DNA of 64,000 nt, taken from the NCBI RefSeq assembly GCF_030272615.1, contig NC_081410.1, forward strand, positions 193,025,619-193,089,618, in the 5' to 3' direction. This DNA comes from Cryptomeria japonica (lineage: Eukaryota > Streptophyta > Pinopsida > Cupressales > Cupressaceae). Position numbers and translations under genes: made by a program. Shown here one piece after another: positions 54,397-64,000 of the stretch; positions within the stretch are counted from its first letter, which is position 1; every line of letters begins with the position of its first letter. The notes below the pieces were generated by a model that had not been told where the DNA came from, did no database searches, and saw only the letters and a list, made by a program, of their open reading frames with translations.

Positions 54397-56390
54397 TCAA
54401 GCCCCTAACATTATAGGATGTAATATGCATTTCTCCTTGGGAAGGCACTTCCCTTTCCCATTATGTAAGAGTGATGTGATTTTAGCTTGATCCTTTGTTG
54501 CCCCTGCAATTTTTCTTAGTTTATTTAGGGATTTTCTCCCTCTCTTCTTTATTGTTTTTCCACAATTTGGAGTATCTTTATCAAGGCAGTTTAAATTCAA
54601 ACCTAATTTAACTGTATTCAGGTTTTCCTCTTCTTGCTTAGAATTTTCATTATCCAATTCTTCCACATTCTCCTCCACCTCCTTAGCATCTACCTCTAGA
54701 ATTTTTCTTACTAACCTTTATTTTTCATTAATCACTATCCTCCTCCTCCATCTCATATTCTAATCCAATGGCGTGGTTTATTCCCAACATATCATAAACA
54801 ACTTCTAACTCTATAGGAATCTGGTCCTCTTCTACTTTATCTTGAATTGCTCCATCCTCAACACAAATATCCTTCTTAGCTTCATCTTGTATTTCCTCTT
54901 TTCCTTCCAACTTATATCTGAAAGTTTTATTTAGACAATTCAATGCTTTGCTTACCTCTTTTTGAATAGACTTTGCCTTTGCTCATATTTGGTTCAATGT
55001 TGCTTTGCTTCCGGTTACTTTTGCATTTACATCATGGTTTACATCACGTTCAGGGTAAATGCTTTCAATTACAAATCTCCCCTTATTATTATTAAATTTT
55101 ATGTTGATCCCCTCATCTTGTGAGGGCTTTGTGTTGAGTTTGATAAAATTATTTATTACATTATCCTTTTTGGTTAATACAATACTCTGAATGGGACCTT
55201 CATAAAATTTAGGCTTAATAAAGTACGCCTCCTTTGCTGTGATTAGTTCTAGAGGTTCTAGGTTCTTAATATCTACATCAATATCTAATTGAATATTAAC
55301 CTTTATAGAGTTGAAAAAGTTTTCTTCTACTCCAATAAAGGACCCCACAACATTTCCTATCTCCTCTAGGGTTTCCATATGTAACAATTCTATTGGTAAA
55401 TATGGAATTTTAATACATTTGGGAAAGCTCTTGGGCTTATATGATTTAGGGTTAAAGTTGATTTTCCAATCAAGAAAATGAAAACTAAAACCTTTATAAA
55501 TTACAGGTTCCCCAAATAATAGTTTTTTTTAAATGTCTCATCTATACAATTTATGAAAAGAAAGTGGTTAGGAGGGATAGAGATATTTACTTGATTCAGG
55601 AATGCCCAATTTCACTATCTCACAATGTTGTTAATTGGATGCCCTAATCCGGTCCACTTTGCTAATAGACCATTCTTTTCACAGTGATTCCATCTTGTTT
55701 CCATTGTTTAATTGTGTATGATGAATGCCTTGTAATCTCCCCTATTGAATTGAGTCTTTCCCGTTGGTTTTGCCATGGAATCACTATTGGTTTGGTGCCG
55801 TCGTGAAGCAGTATTCGGTCCGTTAACCCTATTGATTTTCTGATGAGTGTAATTGAATTGGGGATTCTTTGTAAATTGAGTTTTCCTTGCCAAATTACCC
55901 CGATTCCTTTGAGTCTTATGATTTGATCTTAGAGCAGTTTGGTTCTTAGTGCCAACATTAAAAAAATTCTGCTTTGCCCATCTTAGATGCTCTACAGGGC
56001 CTTTATTAACTTCTGTAGTTCTCCGAGGGATAGCTATTGACACATTATTTGCCCTTGTAGCCACCTGACTCGGGTTTAGGAGATTTCAAGATAATTTTTT
56101 GATTGTTCTAGTTCTTCTTGATTTTACCAGTTGCCACTCATTTTTTGTAGAAATTAAGTGTCCCCTGGTTTGATTATTTTCTTTAGTCACGCATCTAAGA
56201 GCAAAATTATTGTCTATTTGCCAATGTTGATTATTGTATTGGGGTTGTCCTTTGCATTTATCAACCCAACCTCCATTTTCGAAGACCCATTGAGGGCGAT
56301 ATCCTTGCCTATTTGCATATGCTCTGCTATTTCACATTTTGACTTCTTTGTCGTTTGTTGCTCACATTTTTTTTGACCCAAAAGCATTTA
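54397..56390 (-). pseudogene. LINE-E ORF1 (basic N-terminus, DUF4283, acidic tail)
   Basis: The - strand reading starts near 56390 with a basic, Asn/Gln-rich part ('QGYRPQWVFENGGWVDKC', 'KQNFFNVGTKNQTALRS'). It passes a DUF4283 core ('SYKPKSFPKCIKIPYLPI', 'METLEEIGNVVGSFIGVE', 'ITAKEAYFIKPKFYEGPI') at about 55480-55190. It ends in acidic and Lys-rich stretches (54943-54397), 'KKRGRKSLNKLRKIAG' among them. No zinc knuckle was found where it usually follows DUF4283, and several stops break the frame. It would bind LINE RNA. Confidence 0.75.
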
Positions 56391-57492
56391 TTCACAAGTA
56401 ATTTTAAAATTAAGGTTTCAGTTCCCTATAAAATTTTCCTTGCAGAGATAGTACCTTTTCTTTAGAGGCAACTATTGTGACTTGGTTATAGTGTTACTTT
56501 AAAACATTGAAAGCATAATAAGAAGAACACATAAAATATAATCACAAATCAATGAGTAATTGATAAATTTACCTAAAGGAATCACCAAACCTTAACAAAG
56601 GCATAACAATCAAGATGAACAAAAAATTTAGAGCAATGATATGGAAGAAGAAAACAAGTAGAAAAATACAACAATATACAATATATTGTTGAGTTTAGCT
56701 CAACTTACAAGTATTGTGAAAAACATATATAAGAGTTGAAATTAAATTGAGAAAAAAATCCTCATTACTTATTTAAGAACTAGCTCTCATAAGCTTTGAT
56801 GTGAGACAAACATAGAGATGACACCTTAAAAAAAATGAGACAAAAAGTTTATACTTTTTACACCTAGAAATAATAAAAAAAAACATTTCATTATTTAAAT
56901 GTTAAAAAATATTAACATTTAAACAAAATAAAAAAAACCAAAAATCAATTTTATCATAATATTATTTGAATATAATTGAATTTTTTTTTTTTTTTTCAAA
57001 TCAAAGCCCTCGAATGAAAATAAATCCTTTTCTAATAGAATGCCACTTAAAAATCTCTTAATAATTGTAAGAACAGGTGCAATTAATAGTCACATTAACT
57101 TTTAAATCTCAGGGATGTAATTAGAATACCTCAAAAAAAAACAAAAAACCTCGGGAAGGCTTTGATGAGTATTCTTGAGCATTAAAATTCCAACTATTTT
57201 TAAGTATTAAAATTCAAGTCTTAGACATGGATGTAATTAGAAAACCTCGGGAAGGCCTTGATGAGTATTCTTAAGCATTAAAATTCTTGAGTCTGAGACA
57301 TGGGTAAATTTTAGTATTACAGACTCAATTATTGTATTCTTTAAAATCCTTTCAATTCAACGAAAAGAAGCAGGGCATTTCGGAGAACAGCCGTTGCCTT
57401 TTGTGGAGCAATATTACGCCAAATTAACAATAATAAAAACACCACCCTCGGCAACAGAAAGATTTGAGTAATATACAGTCGGAAGTAGTAGT
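56391..57492 (+). promoter_or_regulatory. Upstream region of the isocitrate dehydrogenase gene
   Basis: AT-rich DNA without coding potential, ending at the gene's ATG. It contains an imperfect direct repeat of about 60-80 bp, with atgtaattagaa, cctcgggaaggc-ttgatgagt and attctt-agcattaaaattc at 57114-57172 and 57231-57285. The last 130 bases before the ATG are less AT-rich and probably form the 5' UTR and core promoter. No convincing TATA box was seen. Confidence 0.5.
57114..57290. repeat. Imperfect direct repeat upstream of the gene
   Basis: Two copies of the block gatgtaattagaa ... cctcgggaaggc-ttgatgag ... attaaaattc start about 115 bases apart, with a third partial aagtattaaaattcaagtctt between them. 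It lies 200-380 bases before the start codon. Confidence 0.75.
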
Positions 57493-57872
57493 ATGATTAA
57501 ACGAGCAATGAGTTCCATCTACAAATGCTGCCAGTCGGTGCCGGCAAGCTCAAGGCCATGTTGGGGTCTCTCAGCGCCCTCTCGGCTCCCCACATATAGT
57601 AGAAATATAAATGGGGGCTTTTTAGACCTACACAAAAACAGTTTTGCTCCTTCTATCTTTATGAATGCAGCTTCAGCTAGGTTCATGTCTGCAGTTCCCG
57701 TTCATAAAATCAAAGTGGAAAATCCCATCGTAGAAATGGATGGTAATGCATTTTTAGACCCAATAGATTTCTTTGTTTTTGTGAAAAAAATTATTTTAAA
57801 TTCACGTCTACATGGGTGTGAGTTGCAGGCGACGAAATGACAAGGGTCATCTGGCACATGATCAAAAACAAG
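57493..57872 (+). CDS. ICDH: NADP-isocitrate dehydrogenase, organelle-type, first two coding exons (partial)
   Basis: Host gene start. Exon 1 (57493-57742) runs from ATG to an in-phase GT donor. Exon 2 (57829-57872) lies between ...gagttgcag and gtcagc. Joined, the end reads KIKVENPIVEMDG then DEMTRVIWHMIKNK, the conserved N-terminal strand and helix of eukaryotic NADP-dependent isocitrate dehydrogenase, which turns isocitrate into 2-oxoglutarate and CO2 with NADPH. About 66 residues precede it: rich in Ser, Ala and Arg, poor in acids (MIKRAMSSIYKCC..., ...NAASARFMSAVPVH). That is a mitochondrial or plastid targeting peptide; the cytosolic form lacks it. The 86-bp intron 1 has normal borders. 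The next exon (expected to start LIFPF/LVFPY) is not found in the remaining 6 kb, so the gene either has a very long intron and runs past the window or is truncated. The unbroken exons favour a real gene. Confidence 0.85.
57743..57828 (+). other. Intron 1 of the isocitrate dehydrogenase gene
   Basis: 86 bp, gtaatgca...gagttgcag, T-rich before the acceptor. It splits a Gly codon (G|GC). Its removal restores the conserved EMDGDEM block. Confidence 0.85.
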
Positions 57873-59461
57873 GTCAGCATGCTTTACTATTTAATCTGGG
57901 CACTTCTTCTTCCTTACTAAACAAAATTCTTCCACTATCAATTATATTGACATATTCTATAGCGATCGAAGACTTACTGGAAAGCACCAATGCTCTGCTG
58001 TATTTTTGTAGTCCGTCTTGTTAAGAAGCTATCTCATTTACGTTAGTTAGTTTTGTTTTATTTTGTTGAAGGGCGCCCATCACTTAAATACTTGTTATTT
58101 TTCGTTCAATTGGCTTCGGATATATTTATCTGTTTTTGATTTTACTGAAATTCCATTTCTTCTGATTTGGAACAAAGAGGGCAGCTGGCAAATATGAGTT
58201 ATAGTGTAAGCATACTTATCCAAGTGCTCAAATATCAGCAACTCGTTCAGCACGTTCTTCTAGAGATATTGCCTTAGGTATGTGCGATTTGATTAACGAA
58301 GTCTTCCAGAAAGCACCTTCTTTATCGGTCAGACCATGTTTACTAGGCTAGATGACAATTCACCGCACATAACTCTACCACTTGATGGCATAATAGCTTG
58401 TTTGTGTAATAACTGGTCATCATGACTACGATTTTTTCCTTTTTCTTTCAAAAATCATGTTGAAACAATGCAATCTTCAGAAAGCTGTATACAATTGTTA
58501 CCTCATGATTTATGTAATCATTATTAACATTCCACAAATGGGATCATTGCCAGTCAACATTTCAGCTAAATGAAAGATGCATACGACCTATGACAGGAAC
58601 ATATAGGTACACAAGTTTATCAATGTAGGTCATCTAGCATTGCTTTATGATATCATGATCAGTTCATAACAGTAATAATACCAAATAGAGAAATCCTAAC
58701 ATGGATCATTTTAGAAGTTGTGAGGAATCCAACTGCAATACATCCAAGAGTTAATGAGATTAGCTTTGCATTCTATCAATAAAATGTATAAAACAATGAA
58801 CATGTGGCATATGCTTAAACATTGACAATGTAGATCAGTAGCACCTCATTTATGGATGATGACTTGAGTTGCACAAACCCTTGTCAAGGCTGCCTAGATC
58901 CTGGTTTTAGATGCAATGGTGCAATACAACTCCAACAATACGAACAATAATCCTGATCATCACCAACCAAGTTCATAATGTAGAAGTTTAGTTCTCATGC
59001 CAACATAGTGTTACAAGATCTATTGTCTACCTTCTACTGATTTTGGTTCTTCATTCACAATGTATTAGGAATTTAACTGAATCAAGAAGCTTCCAACTAC
59101 CTTCATTCCATAGTAAAAAGAAAGCCAGATTGTGTGAATGCTAGCCATCTAGTTGCACTGCTGAAGCAAGTCATGAATTGGCCTTCAGAAGTGTCTCTAG
59201 GCTTTATAATATTTGGAACTAAACTCAGGGGCCACATATCCAATTCTGACTACAGTTTCAAGTTTATTTAGGCACTGCTATTCTATACACATCCCTTATG
59301 TCACATTTTGTAAAAGGATTTTGTCAACATATAACAAGTATTAGAAATGGATGCCTATTTTTTCTACACAGCGTATGTTCAGTAACATAGACATTTTTCC
59401 AAACACATGTCCTACATTTAATGTGCAGGTCTTATGTCACAAATTTAAAATATGCAGAGTA
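57873..59461 (+). other. Presumed intron 2 or 3' flank of the isocitrate dehydrogenase gene, part 1
   Basis: Begins gtcagcatgc directly after a complete AAG codon. No further isocitrate dehydrogenase exon, LTR or ORF was recognised. Ordinary mid-AT DNA. Confidence 0.5.
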
Positions 59462-59466
59462 CAAGT

Positions 59467-60604
59467 TGTAGACACTTTAAATTGACCCATCATTAACATC
59501 GCTGATTATTCCTTTATATTAATTAAATAATTTTAATTATTTAATTAATCTAATTTTGTTCTTCTAAATTAATATTTTTCATATTTCATAAACTAATTAT
59601 TCAATTTCCTTTTAATCATTTAATCAATTAACCATTCCTCATTTAAAATTAATTAAATAATTTTATTATTTATCTAATTGTGATTATTTACCTTAATTAA
59701 ATGATTTTTATTATTTAATTAAGTTCAATTTCTATTTTCCCATAATTAAATATTTTCTTCAAATTATTTAATTATGTCCTCCAAATTAAATAAATTTCAT
59801 AAATTTATTTATTTTAATTTCCCTCCATTTCGAACAAATCAAATCCCCCCTAAATTCAAATTCATTTAATTTCTTATTAATTTGTATGTCATTTGGCATT
59901 TTCAAAAATCTGAATGCAAATTAAATTGAATTTCATGCTAATTTCCTATAGTACATGCTAAAATTATAACTGCCATTGACGTCCAGTCAACACTCAATCA
60001 GTCTTTTCTGACTAACCAGTTAAATCTCAATCACCTTTTTCTGACTGATCAATTAATCCAGTCATTTGATCAATCAAATCAGTCTATTGATCAATCGATT
60101 CTGTTAACTATCCAATCAAATTTCTTGACTGATCCATCAATTCCATTCAACTCCCAATCAAATTAGTTATCTCCTCAACCAAGTTAGTTCATCTAACAAT
60201 CAGATTCAATCGGCAAGAGTGATTCTCTCTCACCAACTGGTCACATGAAATCTTAATCGTCAATCGAATCAGTTCTCAAATCAATCTCAGCCATCCAAAT
60301 CATTTCTCTAGAATTTATAAATTGAACATCAATTCCCTTTTTTTGATATCCACTCTCTTCGAATTTTTGTGTTGTTATTTTGCAAGTTTCCAAGCGTGAC
60401 TTTGAGAGCCAACGTACCACAAGGAGCAGAAGAGCAATAGGAGTCTTGATGCTTGTGATCAGCAATGGATTCCATTTGAATCAATTAATTTAATTGTTGA
60501 TTTCAGCATTATTCTTATTGTGTTGTATTCGAAATTTGTTAATTGGATTAGGTTTAGTGGTTGCCTAATTAATTCTGATTAACAATTATGATTTCCCGCT
60601 TACA
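59467..60604 (+). repeat. Solo LTR in the presumed intron
   Basis: 1138 bp starting TGTAGACACTTTAAATTGAC and ending CCCGCTTACA, flanked by caagt at 59462-59466 and 60605-60609. No internal region or second LTR is present, so it is a solo LTR left by recombination. The first 350 bases hold AT-rich palindromes (ttaattaaataattttaatt). The middle has repeated tgatcaatcaaatcag-type motifs (59980-60240). A tttataaat at about 60312 may be its TATA box. Its start resembles the Gypsy-1 LTR start TGTAGACACCCAAAATTG, so it may be a related Gypsy family; orientation is inferred from that. Confidence 0.85.
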
Positions 60605-60609
60605 CAAGT

Positions 60610-61563
60610 GTCATGACAAACAAATGGAAACAAATTTCATGCCGGAAAATGCGTAGCAGACTTGCACAATGTGATATAATTCAAGTTTAAACACTTATTT
60701 TCCCTCTAGAATGCTGAAATGATGAGACACCCATTAGCTGCAAGCTCTCAAAAGAACTCAAAAGAGTCCTGGAGCATGCACTTCGCCTTGAAATGCTGAT
60801 CCACAAAGTACTATACAATTCTCTTAGTTTATACTCATTGTCTTTTCAACCTATGCAATACCATTTAAGATCTTTTGCAAGAATGTTTTATCATTTTCCC
60901 CTACAGATTCTCCCCACAATCCCTGGATTAGAGCGGCAGGAAGGAGTTCTGTCTTGGGAATTTTAAAACCATTTAATTCTATTTGCAATGAATTGGAGGA
61001 CACGATAATTGTTTGTCACTTGATCGTCTAGCTGGTTCTTATTGGCACCTTGATTGCCCGGTAGGAGCAGACTTTGAATTTGCAAGCCTTGACAACATTA
61101 GAGAGGGCCTTCCTAGGATTTTGGAAGAAGGTGAAGTTGTGGAAACTTCTATATGCTCAAGTAGAGTAACTGATATTGAGTTGTTGTAACCACTCATGAC
61201 ATATTATTGGAGAACGGACAACTGTGCTTCTGTTAGAAATTTCATCCTTGCCTAGAATAGTATCTTTCCCTGTTTATTTAATGTTGTATTGGGTTTTGGC
61301 ATTCTCTTTTCAATGTTATCATTTGTTAGCCCCATTTAAAAGTCAGGTTGTAACAATTTAAATCCTGAATTAAATAACTTACTTGACTCTACCAAAATAT
61401 AAAACTAGCAGAATTAAACCATATCACTGACTGTAATGCCCCTGCCCAAACTTTAAGACTCTAAACGAAAAATTGTTTTATGCACATATATTTCCGTGGG
61501 CCTTGAAAGAATGTTAATCACTGATCATCAATTACAGAAGATAGGCGGCGGTAGATCCAAGCA
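60610..61563. other. Presumed intron/flank, no recognised features
   Basis: A stretch around 60715-61190 is slightly less AT-rich ('ttggcaccttgattgcccggtagg' style) and could hide an exon or old coding scrap. No reading frame of more than about 40 codons is convincing. Confidence 0.35.
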
Positions 61564-62325
61564 CGACTAATATCTATAATGTAGTGAAGGACAGCAAGGT
61601 TGTGGGATTAGTTATACACCTATGATTTTCCCAAATAAAAGATTAAATGATAATTAACAATAAAAAGGCCAAAGGGAATATGAAGGGTTATGACTATTTG
61701 TAGTGTTCTCTTCCTAATTTGCCCTAAAATCATAATTGCAACAAATTTAGGGTTAGGGTTACAACTTACATCTTACTGAATAAATATTTCTTCAATTTTG
61801 CAATCCTGAATTTGAATCTTGTAATCACAACATGACAATATATTCAAAATATATATATATATATATGCTAAGTAAATCAATCATAATCGTAGATTACTAA
61901 TAATACTACTAAGCATATTAGAGTTTGGAGGAAGAGAGATGATCGACTAATATCTATAATGTAGTGAAGGACAGCAAGGTTGTGGGATTAGTCATACACC
62001 TATGATTTTCCCAAATAAAAGATTAAATGATAATTAACAATAAAAAGGCCAAAGGGAATATGAAGGGTTATGACTATTTGTAGTGTTCTCTTCCTAATTT
62101 GCCCTAAAATCACAATTGCAACAAATTTAGGGTTAGGGTTACAACTTACATCTTACTGAATAAATATTTCTTCAATTTTGCAATCCTGAATTTGAATCTT
62201 GTAATCACAACATGACAATATATTCAAAATATATATATATATATATATGCTAAGTAAATCAATCATAATCGTAGATTACTAATAATACTACTAAGCATAT
62301 TAGAGTTTGGAGGAAGAGAGATGAT
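61564..62325. repeat. Recent 380-bp tandem duplication
   Basis: Copies 61564-61943 and 61944-62325 both start cgactaatatctataatg and end gaggaagagagatgat. Only two or three substitutions are visible (ttagttatac/ttagtcatac, tcataattgc/tcacaattgc) plus a TA-repeat length change of 2. Such low divergence points to a young duplication, or to an assembly duplicate. Confidence 0.92.
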
Positions 62326-62678
62326 GGGTTCGCTCAAAGCCATTTCTCCACCAAGCCCAAGGGGATGTCTACCACAACCCTCTTGCTTGCTTGGCAGCTT
62401 GTACTTGTTTTCACCTCATGTCTCATCTTCTTGAAGACACATGCTCTCTTGCAGGATTGGGGGGAGGTTGTAAGGGGGTTACTTGACTCTGTAAGTGCTC
62501 TCTTTGTCCTTGGCTGCAATGGTCCTACTAGGATGGCCTCTTTATGGGCCTGCTCGCCACCCACATCTTACTCCTCAGGCCTTATCCCACAAGAGGGTTT
62601 TCAGACAATCAAGCACACCTTATTTTCTATAGGAACTTACACTTAAGCATTATCTATTATGCATAAGCAACAAGTGAT
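62326..62678. other. Unassigned stretch with two overlapping short ORFs
   Basis: Open stretches exist on both strands (62365-62646 on +, 62334-62564 on -). The - strand one is Lys/Ser-rich ('KRALTESSNPLTTSPQSC') and could be a retroelement ORF1 or gag scrap. I recognise no domain. It lies between the tandem duplication and the edge LTR. Confidence 0.3.
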
Positions 62679-63900
62679 TGTAAGAAGGATACTGTTGAGG
62701 AAGGCAGATCTGATATAGTATTAGTCTGTCGTACTATGCCTGATCTGAAAATGAATTCACTTTGGTTTATATGCAGTTCAACCTCTATCAGTCGATCCTG
62801 GACTGAATTATTGTTATGCTGAATGCTTCGATCTTCCTTGGCAAATGTATTTATTTACTGACTGTGCTTGGAATCTGATTCTGCCTGAGAGATTTGATGG
62901 TGATCCTCTTCCATTAGTTGCTGACTCATTTTATATCTTCATATCTCATTGAGAAGACACATCTCTTTGGAAAGAGAGATGCATTCAAATGGTGTCTCCT
63001 CATTGCTGTCTTATTATTCGAATCAGATCTGCACATCTGATTATTCATTACAATGCTTATTTTCTATTCCCCAAGTTTATCTTTCTTGGATGTATTCCTC
63101 AAATGAAATCTTCTCCCCTTTATATATTCCTATGTGAGGGAGAGTCGCACTTCTTCATCATATCTGCCCTTTGCAAGGGTCATAACCTTTAATAATTATC
63201 ACCCTTTGAAAGAGTTACAGCCCTTCATCATTTCTACCCATTCCTTTCTACTTCCATTAATCCCTCCTTGTTTCACATGCTTCCTTCTTTCTTCTTCCTC
63301 CCCCATCCTCATTTTAAATGAGGTTCTCTTCTCCCTTTTATATCTCATGTTTGAGGGAGTCACAACTTTTCATTTCATGCCTTGACCATTCATTAAACTT
63401 AAATTTTTTTAATACATTTTAATTTTAATCTTTTTTTTTTTATTCTTTTGTATTTTAATTTTATTATAATTATTTATAAATAAATCCTATTGAAAGAGGG
63501 GACATTACACTATTGAAGAGAAAGGGGTATATAAGGAAGATAGATCGAGAGGAAGGAGGCAGCAATTCAAAAGATATATCTTTTATGTTTCTTATAAAGT
63601 ATGAATTAAAGATTCAGCAATCTTGAGGACAAAACCCCTTAAAGATCAGAAAATTCAAGGACAAAAACCTTTAATCTCTTCATCTAGTTAGTGGATAAAA
63701 ACCCCTAACTTTAGCAGAAACATTTCAAGACATGTAATATTTTCAAATTTATATTAAAGCTTCAAATCTGAAGTTTATAATTATCAAAATTATAGGTTTA
63801 AAGTTAAATTAATATTTGTAGTTCATTGTGCAACTATTATTATGAATGTGGAATATTTATTTAAGGCAAAAATAAAGATTTTTTAGAACAGGACATTACA
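62679..63900 (+). repeat. 5' LTR of a retroelement running off the right edge
   Basis: About 1.22 kb, TGTAAGAAGG...GACATTACA, with the 5-bp inverted ends TGTAA/TTACA and a primer site directly after. A TATA box, tatataag, lies at 63528-63535 in the expected place. Inside are repeated blocks of cccttttatat...gagggag...cac (about 63115-63155 and 63335-63370) and accctttgaaagagttac-type motifs. The start is placed by end symmetry and is less certain than the end. Confidence 0.65.
63528..63535 (+). promoter_or_regulatory. TATA box of the edge LTR
   Basis: tatataag in aggggtatataaggaag, about 370 bases before the LTR end. Confidence 0.6.
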
Positions 63901-63902
63901 AT

Positions 63903-63913
63903 TGGTATTAGAG
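63903..63913 (+). other. Primer-binding site, tRNA-iMet type, edge element
   Basis: tggtattagag two bases after the LTR end, one base off the standard tggtatcagag. The last 87 bases of the window are the start of this element's leader. Confidence 0.75.
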
Positions 63914-64000
63914 AAGCAGTCCTGCCAGCCTTTGGGTCTAAAAATTAGTTGATGCAGTGGAGCTAAAGAGATCAATAGGCCTTGGAGAGAGAAAAGAAAA

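Larger units (their letters stand above)
50018..56390 (-). mobile_element. LINE-E: near full-length plant LINE
   Basis: Read on the - strand it has ORF1 (N-terminal basic region, DUF4283, acidic tail), ORF2 endonuclease, RT, zf-RVT and RNase H, then a 3' end with a run of A (the T-run at 50018-50028 on +). All domains of an autonomous plant L1-type LINE are present in order, but frameshifts and stops break both ORFs and key residues are changed. Its 5' end is placed near 56390 by loss of ORF1 reading. A target duplication was not found. Confidence 0.85.

Noticed and set aside
60710-61190. Possible further isocitrate dehydrogenase exon
   Set aside because: None of the three + frames gives the conserved LIFPF/DLDIKYFDLG block or any other conserved block of the enzyme.
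62334-62564. Lys/Ser-rich - strand ORF as a gene
   Set aside because: No domain, flanked by repeats, and an equally long ORF lies on the other strand.

Overview
The window is nuclear plant DNA from a large, repeat-filled genome. It is AT-rich and gene-poor. It holds plant-type LINEs (DUF4283/CCHC ORF1; endonuclease, reverse transcriptase, zf-RVT and RNase H ORF2), Ty3/Gypsy and Ty1/Copia elements nested in one another, and one host gene whose intron has taken an LTR insertion. Gag, protease and zinc-knuckle styles recall conifer elements (perhaps Cupressaceae), but that is inference from memory of family style, not a database result.

Layout. 1-3048 and 8961-11570: a decayed + strand LINE (LINE-A), split by a non-autonomous LTR element at 3054-8955 (- strand, TSD gttgg). 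11937-15246: a second decayed LINE (LINE-B, - strand). 16161-27496: an 11.3-kb Gypsy element (- strand, TSD gtatg) with gag-protease and integrase-tail coding joined in one frame, no reverse transcriptase, and an opposite-strand plant mobile domain (PMD) remnant. 27728-30631: two LTRs in inverted orientation inside one pair of TSDs (gctag), with a tRNA-Trp-type primer site between them. 30637-33397 and 40594-41700: an older Gypsy (- strand), split inside its protease by an ORF1-only LINE (33414-40576), itself split by a Copia-type element (34671-40195, TSD acttt) that carries gag plus an unidentified 568-codon ORF instead of pol. 42033-47431: an unidentified - strand ORF unit with a LINE-like tail, split by a small Gypsy (43211-46936, TSD cttta) that has gag and protease but no RT. 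47550-49402: a second ORF1-only LINE with a perfect 15-bp TSD. 49440-49990: a LINE RNase H scrap. 50018 to about 56390: a nearly full-length but broken LINE (- strand).

57493-57872 holds the first two coding exons of an organelle-type NADP-isocitrate dehydrogenase gene. The next 6 kb is probably intron or downstream DNA and contains a solo LTR (59467-60604, TSD caagt), a fresh 380-bp tandem duplication (61564-62325) and, at the right edge, the 5' LTR and primer site of another retroelement (62679-63913).

The main theme is non-autonomy. None of the four complete LTR insertions with an internal region carries a recognisable reverse transcriptase, two LINE copies carry only ORF1, and the inverted-LTR unit carries no coding sequence. 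All would need enzymes supplied in trans. The exact TSDs allow a relative order of insertion to be read directly.
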